Source: a virus
Length of the DNA: 62,921 nucleotides
IMG/VR virus record: IMGVR_UViG_3300041955_000607
Span: 1 to 62,921 of that record
Strand: one strand, 5' to 3'
Every line of letters begins with the position of its first letter. Within the stretch, counting starts at the first letter, position 1. The translations under genes were made by a program, and so were the position numbers. Below the pieces are notes generated by a model that did not search any database, was not told the DNA's origin, and saw nothing but the letters and a program-made list of their open reading frames with translations. This document shows, in pieces, positions 35,945 through 43,560 of this stretch.

Positions 35945-35979
35945 CGTTCTCAATATATACTCTTGGCCTCGCGAGTCAA
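35945..35979 (-). promoter_or_regulatory. Sigma70-like promoter for the leftward genes 35882-34238
   Basis: On the minus strand TTGACT (35979-35974) and TATATT (35957-35952) are 16 bp apart, with the shared TATATACTC box read from the other strand. Predicted transcript start is near 35945, about 60 nt before ATG 35882. Confidence 0.6.
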
Positions 35980-35983
35980 GAGG

Positions 35984-36328
35984 CTAATGCGCTCCGTTCT
36001 GACTCTTTACCAGGTGCATGATCGTGGTGTGGTGCTTCCCGAGGGCCGCGCCAATCTCGGGATAGGAGAAATTCTGTGCGCGTGCCAGTATCGCGAAGCG
36101 GCGCCGCGCTGCTACCACAGAAGCGACGTTGCTCTTTTCGAGCATGCGCGTGATGGTGATGCCAGTTTCGCGGCTGGCCTGCTCAAGAAGCTCGCGCGTT
36201 CTGTCGCGCATGATATTGCCCTTGAGTGGAGCGCTACCTAGCCTCTGGCGTATTTTCGATTGACAATCCAAGCAGATGTCTCCGATCAAATCCAAAACGC
36301 TACTGAGTGGCACCATCCGGTCATCCAT
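35984..36328 (-). CDS. DnaA domain IV-like DNA-binding protein
   Basis: 114 residues. The C-terminal ~75 residues match the DnaA DNA-binding domain: VVAARRRFAILARAQNFSYP followed by EIGAALGKHHTTIMHLVK, the DnaA signature (xPEIGxxxxxxHTTxxH). No AAA+ domain is present. The N-terminal ~35 residues contain DLIGDICLDCQSKIRQRLG. It may bind DnaA boxes to recruit or block the host initiator; it precedes the replisome organizer in the early block. Confidence 0.85.
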   Translation of the reverse strand: MDDRMVPLSSVLDLIGDICLDCQSKIRQRLGSAPLKGNIMRDRTRELLEQASRETGITITRMLEKSNVASVVAARRRFAILARAQNFSYPEIGAALGKHHTTIMHLVKSQNGAH

Positions 36329-36352
36329 TTTTTCTTCCTTTGATCGTATCGG

Positions 36353-37114
36353 TCACAACGGGGTCTTTTTGTATGTTTGTTGAGCTTCGATTTTTTCTAC
36401 CTCTTTTTTGTGCGCGTAGAATCTTCCTGGGACCTTGATTTTTGGTTTCTCTTTTTGACATTGCTGAATTACTCGCTCCATAGCGTCTGCCCAAGATGAC
36501 TTTCCATCGTGATGCTCGGCTTCATATTCCCAAAGAAGTTGAAATGTTTGACTTCCAAAGGGTTCACAGCCGATAAGTTGAAAAGCATCGCGGAGGCGGC
36601 GGGGGTGTAACCTCTGCCTCTCTTCTACTTCTCCTTCTACTTCTCCCTCTGTCTCTGTCTTGTTACTTTGAGTGTCACTTTGCGAGTCACTTTGCTGTAA
36701 CTTCCCTCGATACTTCTTTTGGCGTTGATATTCAGACTGGTAGCGATCCCAATTCACAAGTTCAATCATCACGAGTTTAATCGGCTTCTCAGATGTTGTG
36801 GTCAATCGGACTTTGCCAGTGCGTTCAAACAACTGGAGAGTTTCCTGAATATCAATAGGCTCGGCCATGAGGGACTGAAACTTATTAATGGGATAGCCGA
36901 CAAATGTTCCGTCAACCTGTCCAGCGCATATTTTTCCGGGGAACCTAGAGCGGCCAGCCATAGCAAGAAGATCAATCCAAAACGCTCTTTGAGCATCAGA
37001 CATCTCAAATCTTGTGGTTCCATCCAGCCATTCATTAACCCAGAGTTTTACCCACGAACGACGACCGAATCTTGGATTCACGCCTGTAACCTCCAGGCTG
37101 GATTGTTTACGCAT
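36353..37114 (-). CDS. Replisome organizer/replication initiation protein
   Basis: 253 residues. The N-terminal ~120 residues resemble the winged-helix phage replisome-organizer domain (RSWVKLWVNEWLDGTTRFEM, RAFWIDLLAMAGRS, VNWDRYQSEYQRQKKY). A low-complexity linker QQSDSQSDTQSNKTETEG and repeated EGEV units follow (a typical place for origin iterons), then a C-terminal domain with LLWEYEAEHHDGKSSWADAM. TAATG overlap with the upstream gene. The linker DNA (about 36600-36710) is a candidate origin. Confidence 0.7.
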   Translation of the reverse strand: MRKQSSLEVTGVNPRFGRRSWVKLWVNEWLDGTTRFEMSDAQRAFWIDLLAMAGRSRFPGKICAGQVDGTFVGYPINKFQSLMAEPIDIQETLQLFERTGKVRLTTTSEKPIKLVMIELVNWDRYQSEYQRQKKYRGKLQQSDSQSDTQSNKTETEGEVEGEVEERQRLHPRRLRDAFQLIGCEPFGSQTFQLLWEYEAEHHDGKSSWADAMERVIQQCQKEKPKIKVPGRFYAHKKEVEKIEAQQTYKKTPL

Positions 37115-37305
37115 TATTGTAACCTGTCAACTAGGTTTTTCTGCCGTTTTTTCAGTCTCTCAAGTTTCCCTTCCAACCTAAATACTCTTGCTCTCGTGCG
37201 ATTCGGCATTTCTTTCATTAGCTCGCAGCAAGGGCATTTCTTCCCGTCGTAGTACACGCGTTTCGGGTGATTACCGCAAACTTTGATTTTAGCGTTGATG
37301 CTCAA
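37114..37305 (-). CDS. Small Cys-containing protein
   Basis: 63 residues. KVCGNHPKRVYYDGKKCPCC, a probable zinc site, then a basic helix (RARVFRLEGKLERLKKRQKN). Overlaps neighbours. Confidence 0.55.
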   Translation of the reverse strand: MSINAKIKVCGNHPKRVYYDGKKCPCCELMKEMPNRTRARVFRLEGKLERLKKRQKNLVDRLQ

Positions 37306-37483
37306 GGAAGATTTTCCTGTTCTCCTTCGCTACTTCGGGCCAGCAATACTTGAAGCCATCCATACCCACAAGGCCTGCGTCCACCAATTGAATCAGCCGC
37401 GTGTGCGTGGCGGGAGAAAGTTCTTCGCCGCGGAATTGAGCGTCAAGACAGGTCACTATATATTTGAGGGTTTCTTCGTCCAT
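37289..37483 (-). CDS. 64-residue hypothetical protein
   Basis: MDEETLKYIVTCLDAQFRGE and RLIQLVDAGLVGMDGFKYCW; helical. Overlaps the next gene by 17 nt. Confidence 0.5.
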   Translation of the reverse strand: MDEETLKYIVTCLDAQFRGEELSPATHTRLIQLVDAGLVGMDGFKYCWPEVAKENRKIFLEHQR

Positions 37484-37857
37484 TTGATCACCCGATTATG
37501 ATGTTGCTCGTGCCACGGGGAACAAACCCAAAGCGCACACTTCAGACAATCGCATCTTCGACCGCCGTAGCTTTTCACGTTGTGGTGCCACTGACCAAAT
37601 ACCCAACTGACTGGATGAGGCCGTGGGCATCCCTGACATAGCGCGCTCCTGACGTTCACCCAGTGTTGAATTCGCTGCTTCCCAGGCTCGATGATGAGCT
37701 GCACTTCCCCGCCCGCTTGGCGGTAGACCTCGGCGCGCCGGAAAGCGTGATCCAAAACTCCCGCGAGATACTCGTGGCCAGCAAGAGACACATAAGAATC
37801 TTTGCTGTGAAAGTGGCGTGCGAGAGTGGCCTGCTCATCTCTTTTGTTTTCGATCAA
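37456..37857 (-). CDS. Cys/His-rich protein, possibly HNH-like
   Basis: 133 residues from TTG 37857 (GAGG upstream). N-terminal helix, then ALCQGCPRPHPVSWVFGQWH with HNVKSYG, CDCLKCALWVCSPWHEQHHN. The CxxC pairs around WHH and the final WHEQHH look like a treble-clef HNH core, but the order is unusual. No mobile-element signs, so it may be a resident early nuclease or a structural zinc protein. Confidence 0.45.
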   Translation of the reverse strand: MIENKRDEQATLARHFHSKDSYVSLAGHEYLAGVLDHAFRRAEVYRQAGGEVQLIIEPGKQRIQHWVNVRSALCQGCPRPHPVSWVFGQWHHNVKSYGGRRCDCLKCALWVCSPWHEQHHNRVIKWTKKPSNI

Positions 37858-38101
37858 GTTTCCTCGCTTCCACTGCGCGATCCAGCGCTTCAGAACCTTT
37901 CCGCATCAGCACGATCATGTAATCAACCGCGTGCTGCTTTCCTAATCGCGCGACGAACCCCTCATAGAACTCCGTGAGGCTCACCACTTGGTTGGTGTCA
38001 CACAGCACGCGGAACTGGCCGAGTTTGATGTTATTGGCTTTTCTGCGCTCGGCCGCTGCCTTAAATGTGGCTTTGTCAGCATCGCTGAGTTGCTCTTTCA
38101 T
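37835..38101 (-). CDS. 88-residue helical protein
   Basis: MKEQLSDADKATFKAAAERR, VSLTEFYEGFVARLGKQHAV, ALDRAVEARKLDRKQKR. Basic and helical. Overlaps both neighbours by 4-23 nt. Unknown. Confidence 0.5.
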   Translation of the reverse strand: MKEQLSDADKATFKAAAERRKANNIKLGQFRVLCDTNQVVSLTEFYEGFVARLGKQHAVDYMIVLMRKGSEALDRAVEARKLDRKQKR

Positions 38102-38574
38102 ACTTCATCGCCACATCGCGGACATTCATCCGCTGGCTCTACATCCTGACCGCTACCATCGTCCTGATAACCGTGAATCGCCCAGCGTCTCATCCCAGCC
38201 CATCCGCACATCTCACAACGAATTGCTTCGGGAGATTCGCGGCGACCCCAAACGGGATACTTTGTCAATTTGCTGGCAAAGAATGTCCACACCCAAGCAT
38301 AGGCAAACGGCACGTGATACCAAAGCCTGGTCGATGGTTCGGTTATTCTGTTTTCCCATTTGTCTTGCAATGCTTGATAGAGAAGGGCACGAGCGGCTTT
38401 GAAATCACTTCCATAGACAGCGCAAAGAGGATGCTTGAGTCCCACGACAATGCACCACCCAGCAATCGTCGCGGGCATCTTTCCTTCTAGATACAGGCGG
38501 ATTGAATCTTGCGGCTTGGAACTACTAAGCCATTCGGGATGTTGAATCTTTACGGCAAAGCGCGTCTTGTTCAT
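38098..38574 (-). CDS. Zinc-ribbon protein near the annealing protein
   Basis: 158 residues from ATG 38574 (MNKTRFAVKIQHPEW). Aromatic middle (WYHVPFAYAWVWTFFASKLT) and a C-terminal zinc ribbon: CEMCGWAGMRRWA ... DECPRCGDEV. It lies between the recombination protein and small early genes. Confidence 0.6.
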   Translation of the reverse strand: MNKTRFAVKIQHPEWLSSSKPQDSIRLYLEGKMPATIAGWCIVVGLKHPLCAVYGSDFKAARALLYQALQDKWENRITEPSTRLWYHVPFAYAWVWTFFASKLTKYPVWGRRESPEAIRCEMCGWAGMRRWAIHGYQDDGSGQDVEPADECPRCGDEV

Positions 38575-38581
38575 GTTCGTC

Positions 38582-40030
38582 TCAATAGAGCGTGCGCTGT
38601 CCAGGTTGCTGTTCACTGCGTTGCACGATTGGTGTGCGGCCGTCTTCATCGAAGTGGAGATCATTGATTCTCTTGAGCCCAACAATTTGCGAACGTTTGT
38701 CGAGCCACACTTCCACAACTAGCGGATAGCGCTTGCCGAGCAAGAAGTCATGAAGCGCTGGCGTCCAGCAGTAGTACCACGCCTGATTGATCTTCGCGTT
38801 CACGTAGGGCGCTTGATTCTTAGCCTGCCCGATCACGGCATTGTGGAGCGTGCCACAGAGCAAAGTAGGGCCAGAAGGGGTCGAGCCGCCCAGCACCGAC
38901 CCCTTGCCGGCCTTTCGTGCTTCTGGCGCGTCCTCCTGCTTGCCAGAATCCTTTTTCGGGCGCTTGGGCCAAATACCGCCCAATTCCGCCTCGGGAACTG
39001 CAGTAGGCGGCTGGTGGGTAGCGCCCTGAGACACGGGGCGTGCCTGAGCGGGCCTAGCGGGTGGGGTGGACTGGGAGGGCTTAGGGGTCACGTTTCGTGC
39101 GTCCTGGCCGTTCCCTTGGCCCTGGGGCATAACCTGAGCCTCTGCCGGCCGCGCTTTGGCGGCGCGTTCTGCAGCCTCCATCATCTCCATCTCCCCGTCG
39201 CTGTGCTCGTCTGCGGGGCACTGCGGGAAGGGACATTGGTGCCTCTCGCACCAGATCCCCTTGGCTTTGGCTTCTGCTACGACACCTTGCGCGGCTTTCG
39301 CGTCTTGATACCTTCGCTCTGGTGAGGTGTACGTGCCTGATGGCGATTTGCCGTCAATCAAGATCCGTCTGCCTTCCGGTGTCACGTCTTGCGCGAACTC
39401 CTGGTTCATGCGCTCGCACTCTTCGGGAATATAGAGTCCACCCAAGTCAGGGTAGGCTTCTCGGATGGCGAGGGCTGTCGCACACTTTCCAATCATGCGT
39501 CGTGGCATCTTTCTCCAGAATGGTGCTTTCGTCAGGTCTGCTGGGGCGTACTCTTCCCACCATGCCTCTGCCTCAGTGATTGAGCCGTTCTTTTTCGTCA
39601 CCTTGACGCTGGCCCATTCGGGGTGTCCGTTCACTATAGGGCCATACTCAGGCTTAGAGATGGCACCAAATTCTGTTTTGTGATCGCGCGCAGCGGCAAA
39701 AAGCAATCCATTGATGCCGACTTGTGGTGTCCAGACATTCGCGCCTCTCCCACCAGCGCCGTTATCCGCATTGCTGTCCCAGCGTTTCACGAACCATATT
39801 TGTTGCCGAAAAGGGTCCAAACGATAACGGCGTGCCACAGTCAAACAGAATTCCAATTCCACGTCAGAGGCACCCTTGGCGATACTGTTCTTGACGATAG
39901 TGATTTCTTTCTGGTCAAGTTGCCATGGCTTCTCGGGCGCAGGAGCAATGCGAACAATAGCGTTGCTCTGAACTGGTGCGTTATGCAGCTTGGGGCGGTG
40001 GCGCTTCGGGTGCTTCTTCTTTTTTGGCAT
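38582..40030 (-). CDS. Single-strand annealing recombinase (Red-beta/RecT superfamily)
   Basis: 482 residues from ATG 40030 (GTG 40039 is the alternative). Core ~45-225: FCLTVARRYRLDPFRQQIWF, TPQVGINGLLFAAARDHKTE, HPEWASVKVTKKNG, EAWWEEYAPADLTKAPFWRK with MPRRMIGKCATALAIREAYP, the Bet-family pattern. The C-terminal ~250 residues add a zinc-like CERHQCPFPQC, a Pro/Ala/Gln-rich linker and a folded end (YYCWTPALHDFLLGKRYPLV) that might bind SSB or a nuclease partner. No exonuclease gene is evident nearby. Confidence 0.8.
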   Translation of the reverse strand: MPKKKKHPKRHRPKLHNAPVQSNAIVRIAPAPEKPWQLDQKEITIVKNSIAKGASDVELEFCLTVARRYRLDPFRQQIWFVKRWDSNADNGAGGRGANVWTPQVGINGLLFAAARDHKTEFGAISKPEYGPIVNGHPEWASVKVTKKNGSITEAEAWWEEYAPADLTKAPFWRKMPRRMIGKCATALAIREAYPDLGGLYIPEECERMNQEFAQDVTPEGRRILIDGKSPSGTYTSPERRYQDAKAAQGVVAEAKAKGIWCERHQCPFPQCPADEHSDGEMEMMEAAERAAKARPAEAQVMPQGQGNGQDARNVTPKPSQSTPPARPAQARPVSQGATHQPPTAVPEAELGGIWPKRPKKDSGKQEDAPEARKAGKGSVLGGSTPSGPTLLCGTLHNAVIGQAKNQAPYVNAKINQAWYYCWTPALHDFLLGKRYPLVVEVWLDKRSQIVGLKRINDLHFDEDGRTPIVQRSEQQPGQRTLY

Positions 40031-40283
40031 CGACTTCACCCACTTTCTTGTACGGCAAAGTTTTGTCCTTCACGATGTTTTTGAGGAAATAGCTACCAAG
40101 AGACTCCGCAGCCATGAATTCCGCGAAGCGCTCAGGAGTGAAGGGTGAGTAAGTATATACCACATTCTTGGGCGTGGGTTGCCCTTGTTTTGCCCACGGG
40201 ATGATCTCGACTTCAAGAGTCTTCGTCGCGGGATCGTATCCGACACTCGCGAGTTTCTTGCTGGTTACTTTCGTTCGTTCCAT
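39981..40283 (-). CDS. KTSC-domain protein
   Basis: 100 residues from ATG 40283. SKKLASVGYDPATKTLEVEI, VVYTYSPFTPERFAEFMAAE and SLGSYFLKNIVKD match the small KTSC domain, proposed to bind RNA. C-terminal EEAPEAPPPQAA tail. Overlaps the recombinase start. Confidence 0.75.
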   Translation of the reverse strand: MERTKVTSKKLASVGYDPATKTLEVEIIPWAKQGQPTPKNVVYTYSPFTPERFAEFMAAESLGSYFLKNIVKDKTLPYKKVGEVDAKKEEAPEAPPPQAA

Positions 40284-40564
40284 TGCTGTGTTGCCTCCTC
40301 TTTCGACCATCCGATTTCAACCAAATTTGCGATGAATGATTCTTTGCTCACTTCTGTGGGCCGATTCTTTAAGCGTTCTTCAATGAACTTCACTATCTGA
40401 TGCTCTGGCTTTCGGCCTCTTTCGCCAGTCACCAGGTCATGCCAAGCAAGCGCACGATTGTGGTCTGTGAGCCAGAAATCAAACTCGCGATTCACGCGAT
40501 GCTGATAGCGGTCAAAGGCGTGAACCTCGAAGCCTAACTTGCGGAGTTTGTCGGCAAGCGTCAT
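40265..40564 (-). CDS. 99-residue hypothetical protein
   Basis: MTLADKLRKLGFEVHAFDRY, FDFWLTDHNRALAWHDLVTG, a C-terminal UBA-like helical hairpin (FIANLVEIGWSKEEATQQW). TAA-ATG contact with the small membrane gene upstream. Confidence 0.55.
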   Translation of the reverse strand: MTLADKLRKLGFEVHAFDRYQHRVNREFDFWLTDHNRALAWHDLVTGERGRKPEHQIVKFIEERLKNRPTEVSKESFIANLVEIGWSKEEATQQWNERK

Positions 40565-40684
40565 TTAGAGCGCCACAAGAATTGAACCGACCAGATAGAG
40601 AGTCACCAGAATTCCGCGAACCCAGCCTCGCGTGAACCTTACGATCACGAGCAAGAGAGCGAACCAAAGGATGAATGCAATCAC
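40565..40684 (-). CDS. 39-residue membrane protein
   Basis: GTG 40684 with SD GAGGAGG. Two hydrophobic segments (IAFILWFALLLVIV and ILVTLYLVGSILVAL) around RFTRGWVRG. Stop abuts the next ATG, supporting translation. Confidence 0.5.
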   Translation of the reverse strand: MIAFILWFALLLVIVRFTRGWVRGILVTLYLVGSILVAL

Positions 40685-40693
40685 GCGTCCTCC

Positions 40694-40909
40694 TCACTGC
40701 AGCAAGCGGCGAAGTTCGCTTTGCAGTTCCTGCATGTAGAGTTGAATCTCGCGCGCCAAGTCATCCAGCACGACTTCGCGTTCCCGCTCGCTCTTCGTTT
40801 CATCCATCATATCCACGTTCATGATATTGAAGATGCAGCACGCACCACCGTAGAATGCTTTGCGGATCTCCTCGCGCTCTGCCGGCGTCTTCGCGAGGCC
40901 CGGGTCCAT
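40694..40909 (-). CDS. 71-residue early protein, 5' end cut by an endonuclease insertion
   Basis: ATG 40909 gives MDPGLAKTPAEREEIRKAF. The same frame stays open and protein-like upstream (IELRLLDRWKDYADACVDNL followed by AK) to about 40978, inside the 3' end of the endonuclease gene, but no ATG/GTG/TTG occurs there. AGGAGG sits 4 nt before an ATC codon. The original start may have been replaced when the endonuclease gene entered. Helical, acidic. Confidence 0.55.
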   Translation of the reverse strand: MDPGLAKTPAEREEIRKAFYGGACCIFNIMNVDMMDETKSEREREVVLDDLAREIQLYMQELQSELRRLLQ

Positions 40910-40922
40910 CTTCGCGAGATTA

Positions 40923-41456
40923 TCAACGCACGCGTCTGCGTAGTCTTTCCATCGATCTAGTAGTCGAAGTTCGATATTTCCTCCTATTTGCTAACTGCTC
41001 TTTGCGAGTAGCCCAGCGGCAATTCCCAGGTTCATAGTTGCCATCGTTGTCAGGGAAACGGTCTAAAGTTTTTCCCTCTGGGCGTGGCCCCATATCTGCC
41101 AGAAAGAATGCGAATGTTCTCCATCTCGGGCAGATTTTGATTCCACGCCTGCCATAGTTTTTCCAATTGGGATTTTTGCGATTTGTACATCGCTGAACCA
41201 TGGCATCCCATGAGATGTAAGCCCCGCCTTTTTTCTGCCGACATCTCTTCATCATTTCTCTATCTCTTGGAGTAACTTTTCTCCTCCCTTCAATCTGCCT
41301 TTTATGGCTGGCGATCCGTTCCAATCGAAGGAAGTGTTCTCTTCGTGGTCCACGACGGCGTGCCTTACAGTAAGCGAGAAACCGCTCTCTGTTCTTGGCG
41401 TACCATTTCCTGCTGTACTCCGATTTCCATGTGTGTGAAGTGTTTCTGCCCATCAA
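40923..41456 (-). CDS. HNH/AP2-type homing endonuclease-like protein (family copy 3)
   Basis: 177 residues (TTG 41456 or ATG 41453). Basic N-terminal ~80 residues, then [69 protein letters not shown] and ANRRK. Lacks the N-terminal Cys-rich part of copies 1, 2 and 4. Its 3' end overlaps, in another frame, the natural-looking 5' extension of the next gene. Confidence 0.7.
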   Translation of the reverse strand: MMGRNTSHTWKSEYSRKWYAKNRERFLAYCKARRRGPRREHFLRLERIASHKRQIEGRRKVTPRDREMMKRCRQKKGGAYISWDAMVQRCTNRKNPNWKNYGRRGIKICPRWRTFAFFLADMGPRPEGKTLDRFPDNDGNYEPGNCRWATRKEQLANRRKYRTSTTRSMERLRRRVR

Positions 41457-42322
41457 TAGGACCTGTCTTCATATATTTCGATGCCGCCGACTTCCATCTC
41501 TATCGCGGCTTTGTCCGTGTCGGTTGAATCCTTCGTGAGTTTGCGAACCTCGGCACCGATCTTGGTCTCATCCGGGCAGAGATAGCGCATCTTCACTTGC
41601 TGCGCGTTGGTGACGCGGAAGCGCCAATTTTTTCTACGAACATTTCCGGCCACGATAGGGACGTTCGTTTCTACTTTGACGGTTTCCACGACCTTGGCGG
41701 ATTGCACCTTTGCTTCTTCCTGGTCGGCCGCGGCCTTGGCTTTGAGCGCTTCTTCCATCGCGCCCGCTTCGCGGAGCAACTTCTCCGCTTGGCGCTTGGT
41801 GATCTTTGCTGCCTTCAGGTCCGCGCGAATCTCGGCAACGCGTATCACGCGGAGTTCCCTCGCAGCCTGTTCGTCCGCTTGGCGCTTTTCTTCCGCTTGG
41901 CGGTCCAATGTTGCTTGCAGCTCGCGTTTCTTGCGCTCCTCTTCCGCCCTCGCCGCTGCCTCTTCAGCGCGATCCCAGTCGCCCATCTTGCCCATAAGGA
42001 TGCCGCGGGCTTCTTCCGCGCGATTCTTCACGCGGAGTTTTCGCGTCTGGATGAAGTCCTTTACGCGCTTCACGATGGCATCATACGTCGCGAGGGTCGC
42101 GTCACCCGTTTTCTGGATGTCCTTGAATTGCGCGTTGAGAACGCCGGCGCGTTCGCGTGAAGGCTTATCCGTGATCTTGAGTTCGCGTGCTTCCTTCGAG
42201 AGAGGCTCTAACTCCAATTCCAAACCGTCCATCTTCGCGAGTGCCTCGTTGAACTGAGGCATTTCCGTTGAGGGAATGATTTCTGTCGCGCCTTGCGGCG
42301 TGATACCCGATTTACTTGCCAC
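41453..42322 (-). CDS. Coiled-coil early protein
   Basis: 289 residues. Long Glu/Ala/Lys/Arg coiled coil from ~95 to 215 (RAEEAAARAEEERKKRELQA), then a folded C-terminus KNWRFRVTNAQQVKMRYLCP and DETKIGAEVRKLTKDS. Similar coiled-coil proteins occur beside annealing recombinases in other phages. Function unknown. Confidence 0.6.
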   Translation of the reverse strand: MASKSGITPQGATEIIPSTEMPQFNEALAKMDGLELELEPLSKEARELKITDKPSRERAGVLNAQFKDIQKTGDATLATYDAIVKRVKDFIQTRKLRVKNRAEEARGILMGKMGDWDRAEEAAARAEEERKKRELQATLDRQAEEKRQADEQAARELRVIRVAEIRADLKAAKITKRQAEKLLREAGAMEEALKAKAAADQEEAKVQSAKVVETVKVETNVPIVAGNVRRKNWRFRVTNAQQVKMRYLCPDETKIGAEVRKLTKDSTDTDKAAIEMEVGGIEIYEDRSY

Positions 42323-42333
42323 GATGTTCCTCC

Positions 42334-42459
42334 TTAGTAGTATTTGAAATAGAAAAACATGGCCTCAGCCGCGAGCAGCCCGAGAAGCGCGCCCACGATA
42401 GTGACCATCACGAGCACGCGAAAAGCATAGGTGCTGCGCTTGAAGTATTCGCGAATCAA
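42334..42459 (-). CDS. 41-residue membrane protein
   Basis: TTG 42459 overlaps the RusA gene's stop by 4 nt. One hydrophobic segment (VLVMVTIVGALLGLLAAEAM) flanked by basic N- and aromatic C-termini (FFYFKYY). Stop followed directly by AAGGAGG for the next gene. Confidence 0.5.
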   Translation of the reverse strand: MIREYFKRSTYAFRVLVMVTIVGALLGLLAAEAMFFYFKYY

Positions 42460-42860
42460 AGCATCTGCTCCTTATATATCTCCACTGTGATTTCAGTCCG
42501 CGGTTCTCGTGGGTCGCGTTCCTTCCGAATGGTGCATTGTCTCACTCTGGCGTCAGTATCGATGACGCCGCACTTCACGAGTGCATCAAGAAGAGGCTTT
42601 TGGAAATTGTCTGCATCCCCGCGTTGTCCCTTAGCAAGATAGACCTTCGCCGTCACTTTGAGCGGAACTTTTAGCGTAGTGAAGGTATGACCTCGCGCAA
42701 ATAAACGTACAGCTTGGTCAAATGCTTTGACATTGCTGGGAACGTAATGCTGACCTCGCCGCGTATGTCTGACAGTCCGATTCGCGCTCGGAGGAACAAC
42801 TGGTACTGCGAGAAAAAAAGAAAGCATCATGCCTTGCTCGTCATTCACCCATGTTGGCAT
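42456..42860 (-). CDS. rusA: RusA-family Holliday junction resolvase
   Basis: 134 residues (ATG 42860; ATG 42830 also possible). Signature GDADNFQKPLLDALVKCGVI followed by DTDARVRQ, with the catalytic Asp residues, and a C-terminal RTEITVEIYK. RusA resolves four-way junctions made during recombination-dependent replication, matching the annealing protein in this block. Confidence 0.85.
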   Translation of the reverse strand: MPTWVNDEQGMMLSFFLAVPVVPPSANRTVRHTRRGQHYVPSNVKAFDQAVRLFARGHTFTTLKVPLKVTAKVYLAKGQRGDADNFQKPLLDALVKCGVIDTDARVRQCTIRKERDPREPRTEITVEIYKEQML

Positions 42861-42862
42861 AT

Positions 42863-43276
42863 TCAGTGTCCAACCTTTTCGTACAGAATCAGAATCCAGG
42901 GGATCGCCACCGCAAGCAAGAGGAGGAGTGCCATCACGCCGAAGAAGATGTTCTTCGCGCGCCGCTCGAAAGTATACTGGCGTACCCAGAACGCGTGACC
43001 TTGTTCGCGTGCTTTCGCTTGAGCCACCAAATCATCAGATGTGACGCGCCGCTTCAGTTGGCTGAGATAGCGAATCTCCAAATCACGTTGTTGCTGGATT
43101 CTCGCGCCTACTGCTTCGGGAGTGACATCACTCACGCGCAAGGAAAGCGTACTGCGTCCCACGGGATCGTTGAAGAGCACTAGGTGCTCGCGTGTTCCTT
43201 CCTGAATGCCCACCCACTCGCCGCCGCCTTCCGCGACAGCGGAGCGCAAATACGCGTGGTCGATTCGAGAGGTCAT
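42863..43276 (-). CDS. First gene of the leftward early operon, C-terminal membrane anchor
   Basis: 137 residues, SD AAGGAG. Starts MTSRIDHAYLRSAVAEGGGE; middle helical; one membrane helix near the C-terminus (FFGVMALLLLLAVAIPWILI). Transcribed from the promoter at 43305-43334. Early host-takeover role possible; family not recognised. Confidence 0.6.
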   Translation of the reverse strand: MTSRIDHAYLRSAVAEGGGEWVGIQEGTREHLVLFNDPVGRSTLSLRVSDVTPEAVGARIQQQRDLEIRYLSQLKRRVTSDDLVAQAKAREQGHAFWVRQYTFERRAKNIFFGVMALLLLLAVAIPWILILYEKVGH

Positions 43277-43297
43277 TGGGGTTGGCTCCTTGACTTA

Positions 43298-43387
43298 CAG
43301 GGCGAGTATATACTCACGATATCCCTTTGTGCAAGTGAAATTATTTAACGCTTGCACGAAAGAAGCAACGGGTATATATAGAGGATA
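43298..43387. promoter_or_regulatory. Divergent early control region
   Basis: Leftward promoter: TTGCAC (43334-43329), 18 bp, TATACT (43310-43305). Rightward promoter: TTGCAC (43352-43357), 17 bp, TATATA (43375-43380), placing the rightward start at or next to ATG 43387. The two -35 boxes lie in an inverted repeat GTGCAAG/CTTGCAC. The leftward -10 lies in the perfect palindrome GAGTATATACTC (43304-43315). A dimeric regulator could switch both promoters; the first rightward gene encodes an RHH protein. Confidence 0.7.
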
Positions 43388-43560
43388 TGGCGACCGTAGG
43401 CAGACCCCCAAAGAAAAAGACCAAGGTTCTCTTTATTCGTCTCTCTGAGGAGACAGACAAAGCCGTGCGCGCAAAAGCGAAACGTGAATATAGAAGCGTT
43501 TCTTCCACGGTTGAGATGATACTTGAAGCGCATCTCTTTACTGCTGTGGCGCACCAATGA
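43387..43560 (+). CDS. Ribbon-helix-helix regulator (Arc/CopG-like)
   Basis: 57 residues. RPPKKKTKVLFIRLSEETDK gives the beta-strand, followed by two helices (AVRAKAKREYRSVSSTVEMI). Starts at or a few bases after the predicted transcript start, so possibly leaderless. Likely binds the palindromic boxes next to its own promoter. Overlaps the next gene by 4 nt. Confidence 0.75.
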   Translation: MATVGRPPKKKTKVLFIRLSEETDKAVRAKAKREYRSVSSTVEMILEAHLFTAVAHQ

